Assembly (NCBI RefSeq): GCF_020694005.1
Contig: NZ_CP073013.1
Location: 1,054,001-1,118,000, forward strand
Source: Marinomonas profundi
Lineage (GTDB): Bacteria; Pseudomonadota; Gammaproteobacteria; Pseudomonadales; Marinomonadaceae
Reading direction: 5' to 3'
Length of the DNA stretch: 64,000 nucleotides
In this document: in pieces, positions 1 through 8,548 of the stretch
Layout: the number at the start of each line of letters is the position of its first letter
Position numbering within the stretch: the first letter of the stretch is position 1
The notes under the pieces: model-generated
Seen by the model: only the letters and a program-made list of their open reading frames with translations
What the model was told of the DNA's origin: nothing
Databases searched by the model: none
Made by a program: the position numbers and the translations under genes

Positions 1-112
1 GCTAGACATAATAGCCACCCTGTAAATTAAGCACAAAAAGTAAATCAAGCATAAAAACTAAGTAAGAAAATAGCACCAACTATATAATATAGGAACTAAA
101 TGGGATTGCGTC

Positions 113-130
113 ATACCTCATATGAGGTAT
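113..130. promoter_or_regulatory. Perfect 18-bp palindrome, candidate operator of the LuxR-type gene
   Basis: The sequence ATACCTCATATGAGGTAT is its own reverse complement. It sits between a candidate -35 (TTGCGT, 106-111) and a candidate -10 (TATATT, 128-133) spaced by 16 bases, so a bound dimer would cover the promoter core. It lies about 110 bases upstream of the LuxR-type gene, which suggests autoregulation or control by another dimeric regulator. The palindrome is seen directly; the operator role is inference. Confidence 0.45.
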
Positions 131-173
131 ATTTAATGTCAAAGGAGGATTAATTCAAAACAAGAAAACAGAA

Positions 174-224
174 TTACATTAGCTCGAAAATTACATTAGC
201 TCGAAAATTACATTAGCTCGAAAA
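174..224. repeat. Three perfect tandem copies of a 17-bp unit
   Basis: The unit ttacattagctcgaaaa occurs three times without mismatch at 174-190, 191-207 and 208-224. It lies in the untranslated leader of the LuxR-type gene and ends just before its ribosome binding site (AGGCGG). Each copy carries a TAG triplet. This looks like a slippage-expanded repeat that lengthens the leader. Confidence 0.9.
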
Positions 225-236
225 GGCGGATAACTA

Positions 237-1358
237 ATGCGCTCTGCCCCACTAATTGACCTAATAGACAAAATATACGAACGTGGTTTTAATCATCAAG
301 ATTGGAATAGCGTTTTAAAATTACTTTGTCAGGCTATCGACGCAAAAAGTGCGGGGCTGTTTTTCATTAACTTTCAACAACAAAGCTTTCGAGTGCTGGG
401 CCAGCACGGCTTACCAGACAGTTTTACTCCGTCTTATCAACTCGAATTAGGGATGCAAGACGCCACCGCCGTCATCATGGAAAAAATTCCGGCAGGCATA
501 GCTCATGGGGCGATTGACCACGAAACCTCAAAAAAAGAACACCCCGACTTCTATCAAAACCTACTGCTTCCAAATAAAATCGGCTATATAAGCGCGCTGA
601 ATATACGCAATGACAAACGTTATTTTGTGGGCATTGGTGTACACAGGAGTATGAAGCAAAGCCAATTTAATAAAGAAGAGCTTCGTGTATTAGAAAGGCT
701 TTATCCCCATTTAAAACGGGTGTTTGAATTCTCAGATAGGCTAGAGAGAGTAAAAGAAAAAGAAAGCATGCTCATTTCCGCTTTATCAAGAATCCCCCTT
801 GGCATCATTAGTGTAGACGCTACTCTAAACGTCTATTTTTCCAACGCGCTAGCGGAGACATTACTGAATGGAAAATCGGGAATCCACATTGAAAATGACG
901 TTTTAATAGCACATAAAAGCACGGATCAACGATTGATTCAGGCGAGTATCAACAAAATATTAGCAGGGCAAGCGGTTTTAGGTTCCCTACAAATCCGTCA
1001 AAACGAGCTAAAAAAACCACTGACCATCATGTTCAAAAGCATTCATCCAGAAACTGACGTGGTGTCCCCCATTGATAACAATAGAGGCAAAGTCGTTTTA
1101 TATCTGTCGCACCCTGAGCTTTGCTCTTTTACAACAATAGACACCCTACAAGAAACCTATCATCTTACGACAGCAGAGGCACAGCTCGCGCTTTCTTTGG
1201 CTAACGGACTGACTCTGCACGAGGTCGCAGACCATAAAAACACCAGTATTCAGACGGTTCGTAGCCAACTAAAAAGCATTTTCTTAAAAATGAAAATCAA
1301 CTCCCAAGCCGAGCTCATCCGCTGCATTCTATCCAGCGCCTACAATCTCACGTCCTGA
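237..1358 (+). CDS. LuxR-family transcriptional regulator
   Basis: A 373-residue protein whose last 64 residues (about 310-373) form a LuxR/FixJ-type helix-turn-helix: a TTAEAQLALSLANG segment, then a recognition-helix region with SIQTVRSQLKSIFLKM. The N-terminal 290 residues have no recognised acyl-homoserine-lactone signature. A stretch near residues 180-210 (GIISVDATLNVYFSNA) resembles a PAS sensor segment. It is likely a cytoplasmic DNA-binding regulator responding to an unknown signal. The ATG follows an AGGCGG ribosome binding site. No target gene is evident because the next gene, lgt, is convergent. A palindrome and a triple repeat in the leader suggest self-control. Confidence 0.8.
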   Translation: MRSAPLIDLIDKIYERGFNHQDWNSVLKLLCQAIDAKSAGLFFINFQQQSFRVLGQHGLPDSFTPSYQLELGMQDATAVIMEKIPAGIAHGAIDHETSKKEHPDFYQNLLLPNKIGYISALNIRNDKRYFVGIGVHRSMKQSQFNKEELRVLERLYPHLKRVFEFSDRLERVKEKESMLISALSRIPLGIISVDATLNVYFSNALAETLLNGKSGIHIENDVLIAHKSTDQRLIQASINKILAGQAVLGSLQIRQNELKKPLTIMFKSIHPETDVVSPIDNNRGKVVLYLSHPELCSFTTIDTLQETYHLTTAEAQLALSLANGLTLHEVADHKNTSIQTVRSQLKSIFLKMKINSQAELIRCILSSAYNLTS

Positions 1359-1386
1359 TCTAATCTGATCTGATTAGATTAGATCA
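1356..1386. terminator. Hairpin between convergent genes
   Basis: A perfect 11-base stem (TGATCTAATCT at 1356-1366, AGATTAGATCA at 1376-1386) with a 9-base loop overlaps the stop codon of the LuxR-type gene and lies just past the end of lgt. No clean T-run follows on either strand, so termination efficiency is uncertain; the position between convergent genes supports a bidirectional role. Confidence 0.45.
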
Positions 1387-1391
1387 TAAGG

Positions 1392-2282
1392 TTAGGCTTT
1401 CTTTTTAGCACCTGTCTTTTTAGCACCTGTCTTTTTAGCACCTTGTTTTTCTGAATGCTTCTTTTCTGAGCCGCTATTTTCGGGGCTTCTTGGTGGGTAT
1501 GTCTGCGACTTAAAACCAGCGATTATCAATCCTAGGCCAACAATCACCATAGGCAAAGACAACAGCTGACCTTGTGTTACCCAACCAAAAGCAAGGTAAC
1601 CAATTTGTGCATCGGGTTCGCGGACAAATTCGACTAAAATACGGAATATTCCGTAGAAAAGTAAAAACATGCCAGAGACGCAGTAACGAGGTTTGGCTTT
1701 TTGTGAGAAGAACCACAAAATACAAAACAGTACGACGCCTTCTAAAGCAAATTGGTAAAGCTGCGAAGGATGTCGCGCCAGTTGCAGCAGATCATTGGGG
1801 AAAACCATCGCCCAAGACACATCTGTTGGCTTGCCCCACAGTTCGCCACCAATAAAGTTGCCTAAACGCCCAGCCCCTAAACCAATAGGAACAAGAGGTG
1901 CTAAAAAGTCAGTCACATCCACAAGATGCTTTTTATAACGACGCGCGAAGAAAAACATCGCCGCAATAACGCCTAAAAGCCCACCGTGGAAAGACATACC
2001 GCCTTCCCAAATACGCACCATAATCAGTGGATTATCAAGGAACGCGGGGAACTGATAAAACAAGATGTAACCTACACGGCCACCCAGAATGACACCAAGC
2101 GCGCCATAAAAAATCGCGTCGCTGACCATTTCCGGCGTCCAAAGCCCAGCAGAGCGTTTCGCCCGATACATGCCGAAGCAATAGGCACCAGCAAAGCCGA
2201 TCAGATACATAATGCCGTACCAGTGCACGGCAATGGGTCCTATTGAGACAGCGATGGGGTCAATGTTTGGGTAAGAAATCAT
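1392..2282 (-). CDS. lgt: Prolipoprotein diacylglyceryl transferase Lgt
   Basis: Integral inner-membrane enzyme that moves diacylglycerol from phosphatidylglycerol to the lipobox cysteine of prolipoproteins, the first step of lipoprotein maturation. The 296-residue product has several hydrophobic segments, the HGG motif (His99) and the Lgt signature GRLGNFIGGE at about 138-147, in which the second position often Asn is Gly. The C-terminal tail from about residue 265 is Lys-rich and contains a repeated GAKKT unit coded by a 15-bp tandem repeat; this tail is outside the conserved core. It lies downstream of rppH and ptsP on the same strand, as in Pseudomonas. A short lipoprotein-rich set elsewhere in the window (FlgP-like, WD40-like) would use this enzyme. 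Confidence 0.95.
   Translation of the reverse strand: MISYPNIDPIAVSIGPIAVHWYGIMYLIGFAGAYCFGMYRAKRSAGLWTPEMVSDAIFYGALGVILGGRVGYILFYQFPAFLDNPLIMVRIWEGGMSFHGGLLGVIAAMFFFARRYKKHLVDVTDFLAPLVPIGLGAGRLGNFIGGELWGKPTDVSWAMVFPNDLLQLARHPSQLYQFALEGVVLFCILWFFSQKAKPRYCVSGMFLLFYGIFRILVEFVREPDAQIGYLAFGWVTQGQLLSLPMVIVGLGLIIAGFKSQTYPPRSPENSGSEKKHSEKQGAKKTGAKKTGAKKKA
1401..1445. repeat. 15-bp tandem repeat at the 3' end of lgt
   Basis: The unit ctttttagcacctgt occurs at 1401-1415 and 1416-1430, with a third nearly complete copy at 1431-1445. It is in frame and encodes repeated Gly-Ala-Lys-Lys-Thr at the extreme C terminus of Lgt. Confidence 0.85.
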
Positions 2283-2455
2283 AATGAGACCTTTTCAACG
2301 ACGACTGTGCTCGTCAATACTGGGTTAAAAACACACTCAAAATGCTCATTTATACCCCATAGATTCCGCTTTTTCGCCTGTTTTTGCCTTGTCTTGGCTT
2401 CGCTCGTGACGTCGTGTAAATATCTCATAATAAAAAATAAAGCCTCTGCTCAGTG

Positions 2456-4744
2456 TTACGCCACATTGGTGGTTTTGGATGGTCGTATTAGTCGTTCGAT
2501 ATTGGCTTCACGCATGAGTCGAGACATGGTCTGCGTGACGGCTTCGGCATGAGACAACGCCATCACTTCACTCAACATATACTGGGCTTGAGCCAAGGTA
2601 ATATTACGAATCACCGCTTTCACTTTAGGTAGGCTGGTGGAGCTCATTGACAACACATCATACCCCATCGCCATCAGCAAAATAGCGCCCATGGGGTCGC
2701 CTGCCATTTCACCACACACGCTTAATCCCACGCCTTCGTCTTTGACTTGATCCACAATACTGTACATAGCACGTAGCACAGCAGGATGAAACGAATTGTA
2801 GAGATCCGCCACACGAGGGTTATTGCGATCAACCGCCAATAAATACTGAGTTAAATCGTTGCTGCCTACCGATAAAAAATCCACCAGTTCGGCCAATTCT
2901 TTGACTTGATAAACCGCCGCAGGAATCTCAATCATCACGCCGACTTGGGGCATTTTAACGTCGTAACCTTCTTCTTTTACTTCCGCATAACCACGACGAA
3001 TCAACGCCAGCGCCTCTTCCACTTCCGCCACATTCGAAATCATTGGCAACATGATTTTAAGATTATGCAAATCAGCACTGGCTTTTATCATGGCTCGAAT
3101 TTGCGCCATGAAGATTTCTAAGTGATCCAAGGTGACTCGGATACCGCGCCAACCTAAGAAAGGATTCGCTTCTTTAATCGGAAAATAAGGTAAAGCTTTG
3201 TCACCGCCGATGTCTAAGGTGCGAACTGTCACTGGCGCGGGCGCAAAACCTTCTAACTGCTGACGATAAATTGCGACTTGTTCCGCTTCTGTCGGAAAGC
3301 GATCACGCACCATAAAAGGCACTTCGGTACGATACAGGCCAATCCCTTCTGCCCCGCGATCCAATGAACGAGCAATGTCAGCTGACAAGCCAGTATTAAC
3401 AAATAAAGACAAACGTTGCCCATCTAAGGTTTCGCAAGGTAAGTCTTTAAGAACTTCATATTCCTCTTCTAACAAACGCTCTTCATCAACAATTTGTTGA
3501 TAATTTTCAATCAAGGCGTCAGAAGGATAGGTAAAGATTTTGCCCAGGTAGCCGTCTACGATCAGCTCGACTTTATCCAACTGTGCATAAGGTAAATCTA
3601 AGGCACCCATCACCGTGGGTATGCCCATTGCTCGAGCCAAAATGGCGACATGGGAGTTACCCGAGCCCATTACCGATACCAGACCTTTAATCTTATCGAT
3701 AGGAATTTCACCCAACATCGACGCCGTCAGCTCTTCGCCAATAATAATCGACGGTTCACTAAAGCGCTCAGCGATATTCGGCGCTTTTTCCTGCAAATGA
3801 GACAAAATACGCCGACCAAGATCACGAAGATCCGATGCGCGTTCACGCAAATAGGGGTCATCCATGCGGTCAAACTGACGAATATGCGCCTGAATAACCT
3901 GTCTTAATGCGCCTTGCGCCCAATTGCCTTCTTTTATTTTTCGAACGATTTCACCAGCAATAGAGTTATCGTCGAGGATTTTCAAGTAGACATCAAAAAG
4001 CGCTTTTTCATCTTCGGAAAGATGTTGGCTAATACGATTGCTCGCCCGACGAATATCCTGCCGAACAGCCTCTAATGCTTGGTAAAAGTCCTGAATCTCG
4101 TCGTCAAAATCGGTAGTGCGACGGTCTGGAATAACGTCCAAATCGGCTGGTGGGAAAATCACCACGCCTCGGCCAATCGCAACACCAGAGCTACCAGGCA
4201 CGCCTTTGTAGCGAAAGTCAGAGCCATTCGGCACTGCATTAGCACTTAGGTCCGTTATCGCGCCTGTGGCTTCCGCATGAGCTATAACGCCCGCCAATTG
4301 CGCCGACAAGGTAATCAGAAAGGCTTCTTCGCCTTCATCAAAGCGACGTTTGTCTTCGTGCTGTACAACCAGCACCCCTAATACTTGTCGATGATGAATA
4401 ATAGGCACGCCAAGAAAAGAACGATAGCGCTCTTCTCCTGTGCCTTTTAAGTAATGAAACGAGGGGTGAATTTGTGCGTCTTCAAGGTTGACAGGTTCCG
4501 CTCTTCGCCCCACCAAACTGACCAAGCCTTCGTCGGCTTTTAAACTGATACTGCCCGCCACATTGGCATTAAGGCCTCGTGTCGCCATTAATACATATTC
4601 TTTGGTGTTTACATCAACCAAATAGATAGAGCAAACTTCTGCGCGCATAGCACGACGCACTCGCCGAACAATAATATCCAGCGCAGCCGGCAAAGACTGC
4701 GCTGCTGTGACCTCTTGGGTAATACGCCTTAACAAACTTAGCAT
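2456..4744 (-). CDS. ptsP: PTS(Ntr) enzyme I, PtsP
   Basis: Phosphoenolpyruvate-protein phosphotransferase of the nitrogen-related PTS, which phosphorylates NPr and then EIIA-Ntr as a regulatory relay in the cytoplasm. The 762-residue length fits the family: an N-terminal GAF sensor domain (about 17-165), a PEP-utiliser N-terminal domain, the phosphohistidine segment GNSHVAILARAMGIP in the middle, and a C-terminal PEP-binding TIM barrel with VGSNDLTQYLLAVDR and CGEMAGDP. It follows rppH by about 46 bases on the same strand and is followed by lgt, so the three may be cotranscribed. Its partners (ptsN, ptsO/NPr) are not in this window. No signs of truncation. Confidence 0.95.
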   Translation of the reverse strand: MLSLLRRITQEVTAAQSLPAALDIIVRRVRRAMRAEVCSIYLVDVNTKEYVLMATRGLNANVAGSISLKADEGLVSLVGRRAEPVNLEDAQIHPSFHYLKGTGEERYRSFLGVPIIHHRQVLGVLVVQHEDKRRFDEGEEAFLITLSAQLAGVIAHAEATGAITDLSANAVPNGSDFRYKGVPGSSGVAIGRGVVIFPPADLDVIPDRRTTDFDDEIQDFYQALEAVRQDIRRASNRISQHLSEDEKALFDVYLKILDDNSIAGEIVRKIKEGNWAQGALRQVIQAHIRQFDRMDDPYLRERASDLRDLGRRILSHLQEKAPNIAERFSEPSIIIGEELTASMLGEIPIDKIKGLVSVMGSGNSHVAILARAMGIPTVMGALDLPYAQLDKVELIVDGYLGKIFTYPSDALIENYQQIVDEERLLEEEYEVLKDLPCETLDGQRLSLFVNTGLSADIARSLDRGAEGIGLYRTEVPFMVRDRFPTEAEQVAIYRQQLEGFAPAPVTVRTLDIGGDKALPYFPIKEANPFLGWRGIRVTLDHLEIFMAQIRAMIKASADLHNLKIMLPMISNVAEVEEALALIRRGYAEVKEEGYDVKMPQVGVMIEIPAAVYQVKELAELVDFLSVGSNDLTQYLLAVDRNNPRVADLYNSFHPAVLRAMYSIVDQVKDEGVGLSVCGEMAGDPMGAILLMAMGYDVLSMSSTSLPKVKAVIRNITLAQAQYMLSEVMALSHAEAVTQTMSRLMREANIERLIRPSKTTNVA

Positions 4745-4790
4745 AGCTCTCCTATCACGTTATCTACCGTCAACATGTATGTTAATCCCG

Positions 4791-5279
4791 TTACTCTTTT
4801 TCCAGTCGACGATGTGCGCTAGCAATAAGTTCTTTTAACGCGCGTCGGTAAACATCTTTTTTGAACGCCACTACTTGACCCAGTGGGTACCAATAACTCA
4901 CCCAACGCCAGCCATCAAATTCTGGATTTTCCGTTCCATCCACGCACACAGAAGTATCCGCACAACGAATCGACAGAAGAAACCACTTCTGCTTTTGTCC
5001 GATACATAAAGGCTTACTATTGTGTCTTAACATGCGCTTAGGAAGGCGGTAACGCAGCCAACCTCGGGTTTTGGCTACGATTTCAACTTGATGAGGGTCT
5101 AAACCCACTTCTTCTTTTAACTCTCGAAATAAAGCGTCTTCAGGGGTTTCATCCGGTTTAATGCCACCTTGAGGAAACTGCCAAGCATTCTGCCCAACTC
5201 GCCTCGCCCAAAGAAGCTGGCCACGCTCGTTCATCAGTATGATGCCCACATTCGGTCTGTATCCGTCTGCATCAATCAC
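4791..5279 (-). CDS. rppH: RNA pyrophosphohydrolase RppH
   Basis: Nudix enzyme that removes pyrophosphate from the 5' end of triphosphorylated mRNA and so opens it to RNase E decay. The 162-residue protein starts [15 protein letters not shown], as is typical for RppH, and carries a complete Nudix box at residues 38-60 (Gly38, Glu44, Arg52-Glu53, Glu56-Glu57, Gly59). It heads the rppH-ptsP-lgt group and is divergent from the HAD phosphatase gene across a 134-base spacer that should hold both promoters. Confidence 0.95.
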   Translation of the reverse strand: MIDADGYRPNVGIILMNERGQLLWARRVGQNAWQFPQGGIKPDETPEDALFRELKEEVGLDPHQVEIVAKTRGWLRYRLPKRMLRHNSKPLCIGQKQKWFLLSIRCADTSVCVDGTENPEFDGWRWVSYWYPLGQVVAFKKDVYRRALKELIASAHRRLEKE

Positions 5280-5376
5280 GAACTATCACCTTTTAATATA
5301 AAAATAAATTAATTCATTGTTCCATAATTCGCCCATTCGCACAATTAAGACGGCTGTTATTTATTGCCTGCAAGGC

Positions 5377-5382
5377 TATACT
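5377..5382 (+). promoter_or_regulatory. Candidate -10 element of the HAD phosphatase gene
   Basis: TATACT matches five of six positions of the sigma-70 -10 consensus, 31 bases before the GTG start. The -35 at the right distance (CTGTTA, 5354-5359) is poor, so this is only a candidate. Confidence 0.35.
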
Positions 5383-5413
5383 CTGCGCACTTTAGACGAA
5401 TTGAGGACAAACC

Positions 5414-6070
5414 GTGACACTCGCAATATTTGATTTAGACGGCACCTTATTAAACGGTGACAGTGATTACACCTGGGGACAATTTCTGGTTGAAAAAGGC
5501 CTAGTTGATACGCAAGTTTATAAGGCCGCCAACGACAAGTTCTTTCTGCAGTATCAATCCGGCACCTTAGATATTTATGAATATCTGGCTTTTAGCTTAG
5601 CGCCGCTGAGCCAATTTTCCAACGCTGAGCTGGCTGACCTTCACCACACTTTTATGCAAGAAAAAATCCAGCCAATGATGCAAGCAAAAGCCAACGCCTT
5701 GGTAAAACACCATAAAGATCAAGGGCACTTCTTGTTGATGATCACCGCCACCAACCAATTTGTAACCGGCCCTATTGCTGACGCTTTGGGCATGGATCAT
5801 ATTATTGCGCCAGTGCCAGAGATCATTGATCAGCACTACACCGGCAAAATTGTGGGCATTCCTAGTTTTCAAGCTGGCAAAGTCACACGCTTAAATGAGT
5901 GGCTCGCTGAAACCGGACATTCTATGCAAGACAGCTATTTTTACAGTGACTCTCGCAATGACCTGCCACTGTTGGAATTAGTGACCCACCCCATTGCCGT
6001 TGATGCCGATGAGACCCTAACAAGAATCGCCAAAGACAGAGGCTGGCAACATATTTCTTTAAGAGATTAA
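5414..6070 (+). CDS. HAD-superfamily (SerB-like) phosphatase
   Basis: A 218-residue cytoplasmic HAD hydrolase of the phosphoserine-phosphatase type. Motif I is FDLDGT with the nucleophile Asp7 and acid Asp9; motif II Thr lies in MITATNQF near 113; motif IV is DSRNDLPLL near 180. The start is GTG behind GAGGA. It is divergent from rppH, the same setting as PA0335 of P. aeruginosa, which I recall being reported as a histidinol-phosphate phosphatase. Since hisB here (63.0 kb) lacks a phosphatase domain, this is an attractive candidate for that missing histidine step, but the substrate cannot be read from the sequence; phosphoserine or another phosphomonoester is possible. Confidence 0.85.
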   Translation: MTLAIFDLDGTLLNGDSDYTWGQFLVEKGLVDTQVYKAANDKFFLQYQSGTLDIYEYLAFSLAPLSQFSNAELADLHHTFMQEKIQPMMQAKANALVKHHKDQGHFLLMITATNQFVTGPIADALGMDHIIAPVPEIIDQHYTGKIVGIPSFQAGKVTRLNEWLAETGHSMQDSYFYSDSRNDLPLLELVTHPIAVDADETLTRIAKDRGWQHISLRD

Positions 6071-6090
6071 TTAACGAAACAATAAGAAAA

Positions 6091-6123
6091 AACGCGTCCA
6101 GATCTGATCTGGCCGCGTTTTTT
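6091..6123. terminator. Rho-independent terminator of the HAD gene, possibly bidirectional
   Basis: The arms AACGCG and CGCGTT, with inner arms CCAGAT and ATCTGG, form a long hairpin followed by a T-run at 6118-6123. An A-run on the other side would also serve the facing rlmI transcript. Confidence 0.85.
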
Positions 6124-6166
6124 ATTGTTAGCTTATTTGCGCTTGAATGGTATCAACAACGTGAGC

Positions 6167-7372
6167 TTATAAGCCCATATTGTTATGAATACGATAAAAC
6201 AAGGCTTTTAGGTATTCCGTTTCTTCAATCGCTGGGTGCACTGGGTGATCTGGCGCTTGTGTGCCACGATAAATTAGCTGCGAAAAACGCTCTAATTGGC
6301 GGCTGTTACTGCGAACAATATCGTGTAAACGCGCTGTTTCAAGGTGCATAGAACAAGAACCCGACACCAAGATACCGCCTTTGGCCACTAAGCGCATGGC
6401 TAGCTGATTGGCACGATGATAAGCGCCTTCACCGGCTTTTATGTCTTTTCGACGGGCAATAAACGCAGGCGGATCCATGACCACCACATCAAAGCGCTCT
6501 TTGTCTTCGATTAAAGATTGCATCGCCTCAAACGCATCACCATGCATTAAATTAGAGCCACCTTCGTATTGGTTTAACTTAAGGTTTTCACCCACATGGC
6601 TCAGAGCACTTTCAGACGCGTCAATAAAAGTCACCTCCGTCGCGCCAGCAGAAGCGGCTTGAACCCCCCATCCGCCAATGTAAGAGAATACGTCTAATAC
6701 CCGTTTGCCATCACAAAAGCCTTGCATGGTTTTGCGGTTTTCGCGGTGATCGTAGAACCAACCGGTCTTTTGCCCATCCCACACAGGCGCTTGGAACAAG
6801 ACACCGTTTTCTTGTAAGAAAACCAATTCTGGTACCGTACCAAAAGCCTCTTCAACATAAGTTTCAAGCCCTTCGATTTGACGCATTTTACCGTCATTTT
6901 TCATCAAAATGGCCGATGGCTTCACCACATCTTGCAGCGCCTCAACTATTTCGTTTTTTACGCGTTCCATGCCCGCTGTCGATATTTGCACCACTAAAAT
7001 ATCTGCGAAACGATCGACAACCAAACCGGACAAGCCATCAGAATCGCCAAATACTAGGCGATAATAAGGCGCAGGATAGGTTAATTCACGCAACGACAAG
7101 GCAATCTTTAAGCGATGCACGAGCGTCGATTTATTCAGAAACGTATCGGTACTGCGGCTCATAAGGCGTCCGCAGATCAAGGTATTAGGGTTAATTGTCG
7201 CAATCCCAAGAGGCTTGCCTTGCGCTGTTTCGACAACAACCTGATCCCCTGGCGTAAATTGCTTTAATGGCGTCGCAGCGGTATCCACTTCATTGCTGTA
7301 AATCCATTGATGTCCAGCTCTTAGACGGCGATCAGCTTGACCTTTTAGTCGAATAACACTCAAAATCTTCAC
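6167..7372 (-). CDS. rlmI: 23S rRNA (cytosine-C5) methyltransferase, RlmI family
   Basis: SAM-dependent methyltransferase expected to modify C1962 of 23S rRNA. The 401-residue protein has an N-terminal PUA domain (about 1-75, with AGHQWIYSNEV), a central linker domain, and a Rossmann methyltransferase domain with motif I VLDVFSYIGGWGVQA, the motif IV VMDPPAF, and the cysteine-bearing GSCSMHL near residue 340. Length matches RlmI. It stands alone between a terminator and the ABC transporter genes. A related RlmK/other YccW paralogue cannot be excluded, but the overall architecture is that of RlmI. Confidence 0.9.
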   Translation of the reverse strand: MKILSVIRLKGQADRRLRAGHQWIYSNEVDTAATPLKQFTPGDQVVVETAQGKPLGIATINPNTLICGRLMSRSTDTFLNKSTLVHRLKIALSLRELTYPAPYYRLVFGDSDGLSGLVVDRFADILVVQISTAGMERVKNEIVEALQDVVKPSAILMKNDGKMRQIEGLETYVEEAFGTVPELVFLQENGVLFQAPVWDGQKTGWFYDHRENRKTMQGFCDGKRVLDVFSYIGGWGVQAASAGATEVTFIDASESALSHVGENLKLNQYEGGSNLMHGDAFEAMQSLIEDKERFDVVVMDPPAFIARRKDIKAGEGAYHRANQLAMRLVAKGGILVSGSCSMHLETARLHDIVRSNSRQLERFSQLIYRGTQAPDHPVHPAIEETEYLKALFYRIHNNMGL

Positions 7373-7453
7373 CCAGTATATTGTAAAAAAACGCTATTAT
7401 AGAGACTCTAGATTCAATTGCTACGAATTACGTCATGGTAAAGTTAAAGTCAC

Positions 7454-8524
7454 TTATTGCCGTGAAAACATCACCAAATGATCGAGGTGAACACTTAATC
7501 CAATCTCCTGACCGACGGCGTGATTGTGATGAGACGAGGCAAAACAATAGACCACTTTGCCGGACGACAACGCCACTCGGTATAAAAAGTGCGATCCACG
7601 GAACCATTTACTCACAATCACCCCAACAAACTCACTGTCATCATCGTGCAAAATATCATCCGGGCGCACCAACAAATCCACTTGCGTGGCGTCAGCAAAA
7701 CCATGATCCAGCTCACTGCGTATATTTCCCAAGTCAGAATGCACACAATCTGGGCCGCAAACAGTGGCCGCCAGAAAATCACCATGACCAATAAAACTCG
7801 CCACAAATCGGGTCTCAGGTCGATGATAAATTTGATAAGGAGATCCCGTTTGGTGAACCTCACCCGCCGCCATAACCGAGACTTGATCGGCCATCGCAAA
7901 GGCTTCCATTTGATCATGAGTCACCAGCAAGGCACTCATTTTTTCATGCTGCAATATTGCTCTGATATCGGGCACCAGCTCTTCCCTTAACTTGGCGTCA
8001 AGCCCCGAAAAAGGCTCATCCATCAATAATAATTTCGGCTTTGGCGCAATGGCGCGAGCCAAGGCAACGCGCTGCTGCTGACCGCCTGACAACGAATGCG
8101 GATAACGCGACTGAAACCCCGCCAAACCAACCAGATCCAGCAAATAAGTTACCCGCTGCTGAGCAACGTCTTTGGGCCAAGCCGACAAACCAAAGGCAAT
8201 ATTTTGCGCAATCGTCAGATGAGGAAACAAGGCAATGTCTTGAAACACCATACCAATGTGTCGATGTTCTGGGTTCACACTGATCGATTGACTCGAAATC
8301 ACCTGACCATCGATGCGTATCTCGCCCGTCATCAAGGATTCAAAACCAGCAATCGCACGCAACAAAGTCGACTTACCACAACCACTGGGGCCAAGCAGAC
8401 AACCAATTTGCCCTTCCAACAACTGAAAAGAGGCACTTTTGACCACCGCCTCACCATCGTAGCCCACCGAGACATTGCTCAGGGTCATTTCTTTTAATGT
8501 GGTGTGAGGAGCTAACAATGTCAT
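7454..8524 (-). CDS. ABC transporter ATP-binding protein, FbpC (iron) type
   Basis: A 356-residue ATPase of the iron(III)/polyamine/thiamine importer class. It has Walker A GPSGCGKST (about 43-51), the signature LSGGQQQR (near 144), Walker B LLLMDEP, and a C-terminal TOBE-like extension. The ATG follows AGGA. It lies 24 bases downstream of the fused permease and is presumably cotranscribed. FbpC-type ferric import is the best guess from the permease architecture, though thiamine or another substrate remains possible. No solute-binding protein gene is adjacent. Confidence 0.88.
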   Translation of the reverse strand: MTLLAPHTTLKEMTLSNVSVGYDGEAVVKSASFQLLEGQIGCLLGPSGCGKSTLLRAIAGFESLMTGEIRIDGQVISSQSISVNPEHRHIGMVFQDIALFPHLTIAQNIAFGLSAWPKDVAQQRVTYLLDLVGLAGFQSRYPHSLSGGQQQRVALARAIAPKPKLLLMDEPFSGLDAKLREELVPDIRAILQHEKMSALLVTHDQMEAFAMADQVSVMAAGEVHQTGSPYQIYHRPETRFVASFIGHGDFLAATVCGPDCVHSDLGNIRSELDHGFADATQVDLLVRPDDILHDDDSEFVGVIVSKWFRGSHFLYRVALSSGKVVYCFASSHHNHAVGQEIGLSVHLDHLVMFSRQ

Positions 8525-8548
8525 ATACAGTCCTGTTGCAAGTATTCG

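Noticed and set aside
1574..1855. Plus-strand frame opposite lgt
   Set aside because: Shadow of the lgt coding strand.
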